DNA from: Caldiserica bacterium UBA646
Lineage (GTDB): Bacteria; Caldisericota; Caldisericia; Caldisericales; Caldisericaceae
Direction of reading: 5' to 3'
Assembly: GCA_002299965.1 (NCBI GenBank)
Contig: DBOM01000039.1
Location: forward strand, 1-33,904
DNA: 33,904 bases
The notes beneath the pieces were generated by a model. The model searched no databases. It was not told where the DNA came from and worked only from the letters and a program-made list of their open reading frames with translations. Both the position numbers and the translations under genes were made by a program. Numbering within the stretch: the stretch's first letter is position 1; the number at the start of each line of letters is the position of its first letter. Of this stretch, positions 31,262 through 33,904 are shown one piece after another.

Positions 31262-33727
31262 ATGAACTGGAATAATTTAACTGAGATGGCCCAGAAAGTA
31301 ATCTGGCTTGCTCAGGAAGAAGCAAACTTTCTAAATAATGATTATTTAGGTACCGAACATATATTGCTTGGTCTTATTAAGATCGAAGAAGGTATTGCAT
31401 ATCGTGCTCTTATTAGAGCTAACGCAGATCCTCAGGAGATAATAGAAAGGATTGAATCACTTATAAGAGAGGATAGAAAGAGTGATGTTTTTGAAAAAGA
31501 AGACGTGATACTTACCCCTAGAACAAAAAGAGTTCTGGAGATTTCCGAAAAAGAAGTAGCTAATCTGGGAGATTCATATATTAACACAGAGCATATTTTG
31601 CTTGCAATTATTCATGAAGGTGGAGGAGTCGCTATTAAAATTTTGCAGGACATTGGAATTGATTTTGTGCAGCTTGAAGAAACAATATATTCGATGTTGG
31701 GCGAGAAGAAAATATCCTGGGATAAAGATAAAACAGTGGCTTATACCTCTAATCAAATGAAAACGCCTATTCTGGATCAATACAGCAGAGATCTTACTCT
31801 TCTTGCAAAAAGAGGTAAGCTAGATACGGTGATAGGGCGAGAAGATGAGATGGAGCGAGTGATTGAAATTCTTATGAGGCGGAAAAAGAATAATCCTGCC
31901 ATTATTGGCGATCCTGGCGTGGGCAAAACAGCAATAGTGGAAGGATTGGCTCAAAGAATTGTTTTAGGGAAAGTACCATATTTACTTAAAGGAAGACGAC
32001 TCGTTGCGCTTGATATAACATCAATTATTGCTGGCACGAAATATAGAGGGGAATTTGAGGAGCGAATGAAGAAGATTTTGCAGGAACTTAATAGAGCCCA
32101 GAAGAATGTAATATTGTTTATTGATGAGTTTCATACAATAGTTGGAGCAGGAGCCGCTGAAGGCGCAGTGGATGCTTCTAATATCTTAAAACCTGCGTTA
32201 GCGAGAGGTGAAATACAGGTAATAGGTTCAACTACCTTAAAAGAGTATCGGAGATATATAGAAAAGGATGCTGCGCTTGAAAGAAGATTCCAGCCGATAT
32301 TTGTAAAGGAACCAACAGTAAGCGAGAGTGTGAAGATCCTTGAAGGTTTGCGTGGACATTATGAAGAATTCCACCAGGTCAGGATTACTCACGAAGCGAT
32401 ATGGTCGGCAGTTAAACTTTCTGTAAAATATATTAATGATAGGTTTTTGCCTGACAAAGCAATAGATCTTATCGATGAGGCAGCTGCGCGAGTACGCTTG
32501 AATTTTTCTAAAAGATCTGAACCAAAAAATTCAGAATATAAGTTAAAATCAATAAGAGATGCCAGATTTCAAGCAATAAAAGACGGGGATTCTTTAAGGG
32601 TGGAAAAACTCAAAGAAGAAGAAAAAAAGATAATAGAAAAAGCGAAAAAGATTATGCCATCTTCTGTTGCATTGTCTGGTGATAGACCAAAAGTGACAGA
32701 TGACGACATAAAGAGGGTAGCATCGTTGTGGACTGGTATCCCCGTTGAGAAACTTGTATCGGATGAAAAGGATAGACTTGTAAATATGGAAACAGAACTT
32801 CATAAAAGAATTGTTGGTCAAGATGTTGCAGTAAAATCTGTTTCTAGTGCCATAAGAAGAGTAAGAGCTGGTCTAAAAGATCCGAAAAAACCTATAGGTT
32901 CATTCCTTTTTTTAGGGCCTACTGGTGTCGGAAAAACAGAACTCGCAAAAGCACTTGCAGAATTTCTTTTTGGAAATGATACTGCTTTGATAAGATTTGA
33001 TATGTCTGAATATATGGAGAAATTTACAGTGTCACGTTTAATTGGCTCTCCTCCAGGCTATGTGGGATATGAAGAGGGAGGGGTACTTACTGAGGCTGTG
33101 AGGAGAAAGCCTTATTCTGTGGTGCTTTTTGATGAAATTGAAAAGGCTCACCCTGATATATTTAACATTCTTCTCCAGATTATGGATGAAGGGCGTTTGA
33201 CAGATGCCCATGGACACACAGTCAATTTTAAAAATACGGCAATTATACTTACATCCAATTATGGCTCGGATATATTTAAATCTAACGTGTTGGGTTTTTC
33301 TGTGGGAGATGCTGAAAAGACTTTTGAAGACAAGAAAAAGAAGCTTTTGACTTCTCTTAAGAAGATTTTTAAGCCGGAATTTCTCAACAGGATAGACGAT
33401 ATTATTGTTTTTTATCCATTAACACAAGAAGAAATTACACAGATAGTGGATGTTATGATGAAAAGAATAGAAAAGAATATAGCAGATGAAAAAATAAGCA
33501 TAAAACTTACCTTTGCTATGAAAGCACACTTAGTAAAGAATGGTTACAGTGCAGAGTACGGGGCAAGACCATTACAACGACTTATTGAGAGAGAAGTGGA
33601 AGATCCAATTGCTATGGCTCTCCTAAAAGAAGAGTTTTGTAGTGGGAATGCAATCATTGTAGACTATGACGAAGAGTCAAAAACCACCAAGCTTAGCAAA
33701 GAAAGAGAAATAATTAGTGCAAAATAG
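31262..33727 (+). CDS. clpC: ClpC-type AAA+ unfoldase
   Basis: The 821-residue protein has a Clp N-domain with two repeats (about 1-145), a first AAA+ domain with GDPGVGKT (216-223) and FIDEFHTI, a short middle domain with a UVR-like helical stretch (about 420-460), and a second AAA+ domain with GPTGVGKT (about 557-564) and LFDEIEKAHPD. The NVLGFSVGD loop in domain 2 is the ClpP-contact LGF tripeptide, so it should feed the ClpP protease. The middle domain length fits ClpC rather than ClpB. GGAG precedes the ATG. CtsR, McsA and McsB are not next to it, unlike in Bacillus. Its stop overlaps the lepA start. Confidence 0.94.
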   Translation: MNWNNLTEMAQKVIWLAQEEANFLNNDYLGTEHILLGLIKIEEGIAYRALIRANADPQEIIERIESLIREDRKSDVFEKEDVILTPRTKRVLEISEKEVANLGDSYINTEHILLAIIHEGGGVAIKILQDIGIDFVQLEETIYSMLGEKKISWDKDKTVAYTSNQMKTPILDQYSRDLTLLAKRGKLDTVIGREDEMERVIEILMRRKKNNPAIIGDPGVGKTAIVEGLAQRIVLGKVPYLLKGRRLVALDITSIIAGTKYRGEFEERMKKILQELNRAQKNVILFIDEFHTIVGAGAAEGAVDASNILKPALARGEIQVIGSTTLKEYRRYIEKDAALERRFQPIFVKEPTVSESVKILEGLRGHYEEFHQVRITHEAIWSAVKLSVKYINDRFLPDKAIDLIDEAAARVRLNFSKRSEPKNSEYKLKSIRDARFQAIKDGDSLRVEKLKEEEKKIIEKAKKIMPSSVALSGDRPKVTDDDIKRVASLWTGIPVEKLVSDEKDRLVNMETELHKRIVGQDVAVKSVSSAIRRVRAGLKDPKKPIGSFLFLGPTGVGKTELAKALAEFLFGNDTALIRFDMSEYMEKFTVSRLIGSPPGYVGYEEGGVLTEAVRRKPYSVVLFDEIEKAHPDIFNILLQIMDEGRLTDAHGHTVNFKNTAIILTSNYGSDIFKSNVLGFSVGDAEKTFEDKKKKLLTSLKKIFKPEFLNRIDDIIVFYPLTQEEITQIVDVMMKRIEKNIADEKISIKLTFAMKAHLVKNGYSAEYGARPLQRLIEREVEDPIAMALLKEEFCSGNAIIVDYDEESKTTKLSKEREIISAK

Positions 33728-33904
33728 TAAGATACGGAATTTTTCAATTATAGCGCATATCGATCATGGAAAATCGACACTTGCCGATAGACTACTTGAA
33801 AAAGCAGGGTTAGTAACAGAACGCAATAAGAAAGATCAAATTTTAGATGATATGTCTCTTGAAAAAGAGAGAGGTATTACTATTCGTTCGCATCCTGTCA
33901 ATGT
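33717..33904 (+). CDS. lepA: elongation factor 4 (LepA), 5' part only
   Basis: The first 62 codons are in the window. They read IRNFSIIAHIDHGKSTLADR (about residues 6-25), the GTPase P-loop, and LEKERGITIR, the switch region typical of LepA. EF4 acts on the ribosome during translation stress. The frame overlaps the last eleven bases of clpC, and the only suitable start is the GTG at 33717-33719, with a weak AGAG site upstream, so coupling to clpC translation is likely. The gene continues past the right edge. Confidence 0.9.
   Translation, partial: MQNSKIRNFSIIAHIDHGKSTLADRLLEKAGLVTERNKKDQILDDMSLEKERGITIRSHPVN

Noticed and set aside
1..33904. CRISPR arrays, insertion sequences, phage genes or a replication origin
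   Set aside because: No regularly spaced direct repeats, transposase or integrase frames or DnaA-box clusters were seen; the gyrB-gyrA neighbourhood lacks dnaA, dnaN and recF.

Overview
The window is AT-rich bacterial chromosome with tightly packed, often overlapping genes, strong AGGAGG-type ribosome binding sites and near-consensus sigma-A promoters. No phage, insertion sequence or CRISPR array was seen. The gene order rplU-rpmA-obg-nadD-yqeK, a ClpC-type ATPase, a gyrB-gyrA pair, CCA-encoding tRNA genes and a long Thermotoga-style RecG suggest a low-GC anaerobe from a Firmicutes-like or deep-branching lineage (Caldisericota or Thermotogota-like). That placement is inference from content; I cannot assign a species.

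Layout. 1-1602 (minus): the first codons of an unknown gene, then a putative anti-sigma membrane protein and its ECF sigma factor, which is preceded by a 26-codon leader ORF. 1603-2106: gene-free stretch carrying a dispersed repeat. 2107-4483 (plus): EamA transporter, DJ-1/PfpI protein, macro-domain protein and RNase H; the last three are nearly fused. 4523-8624 (minus): deoB-recG-rsmD operon with overlapping stop/start codons. 8777-10426 (minus): solitary urocanate hydratase. 10648-14809 (plus): RmuC, a tiny CHAT/caspase-like protease candidate, SlyD-like FKBP, a second EamA transporter, a two-helix membrane protein and a membrane-anchored YbjQ protein. 14891-15112 (minus): metallophosphoesterase remnant. 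15181-18819 (plus): three-subunit molybdenum hydroxylase, ended by a bidirectional terminator shared with convergent pckA (minus), which is followed upstream by a flavodoxin (minus). 21207-22253 (plus): DUF2804 protein. 22279-22530 (minus): tRNA-Gly(CCC), tRNA-Cys(GCA), tRNA-Leu(UAA) behind one strong promoter. 22595-25612 (minus): yqeK, nadD, obg, rpmA, rplU. 25706-31121 (minus): AI-2E family permease, gyrA, gyrB. 31262-33904 (plus): clpC and the start of lepA.

How the genes fit together. Much of the window is housekeeping: ribosome assembly and translation (L21, L27, Obg, RsmD, LepA, tRNAs), NAD synthesis, DNA topology and repair (gyrase, RecG, RmuC) and protein quality control (ClpC, FKBP). 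Central metabolism is represented by ATP-dependent PEP carboxykinase, phosphopentomutase, urocanate hydratase and a molybdenum hydroxylase of unknown substrate. The most unusual points are: a stand-alone minimal CHAT-type protease behind rmuC; an obg gene whose conserved N-terminus is encoded in frame but has no ATG, GTG or TTG start; a leader ORF that overlaps the ECF sigma start one frame away across an eight-A run; unusual residues at the classical quinolone-contact positions in both gyrase subunits; and a decayed phosphoesterase gene.
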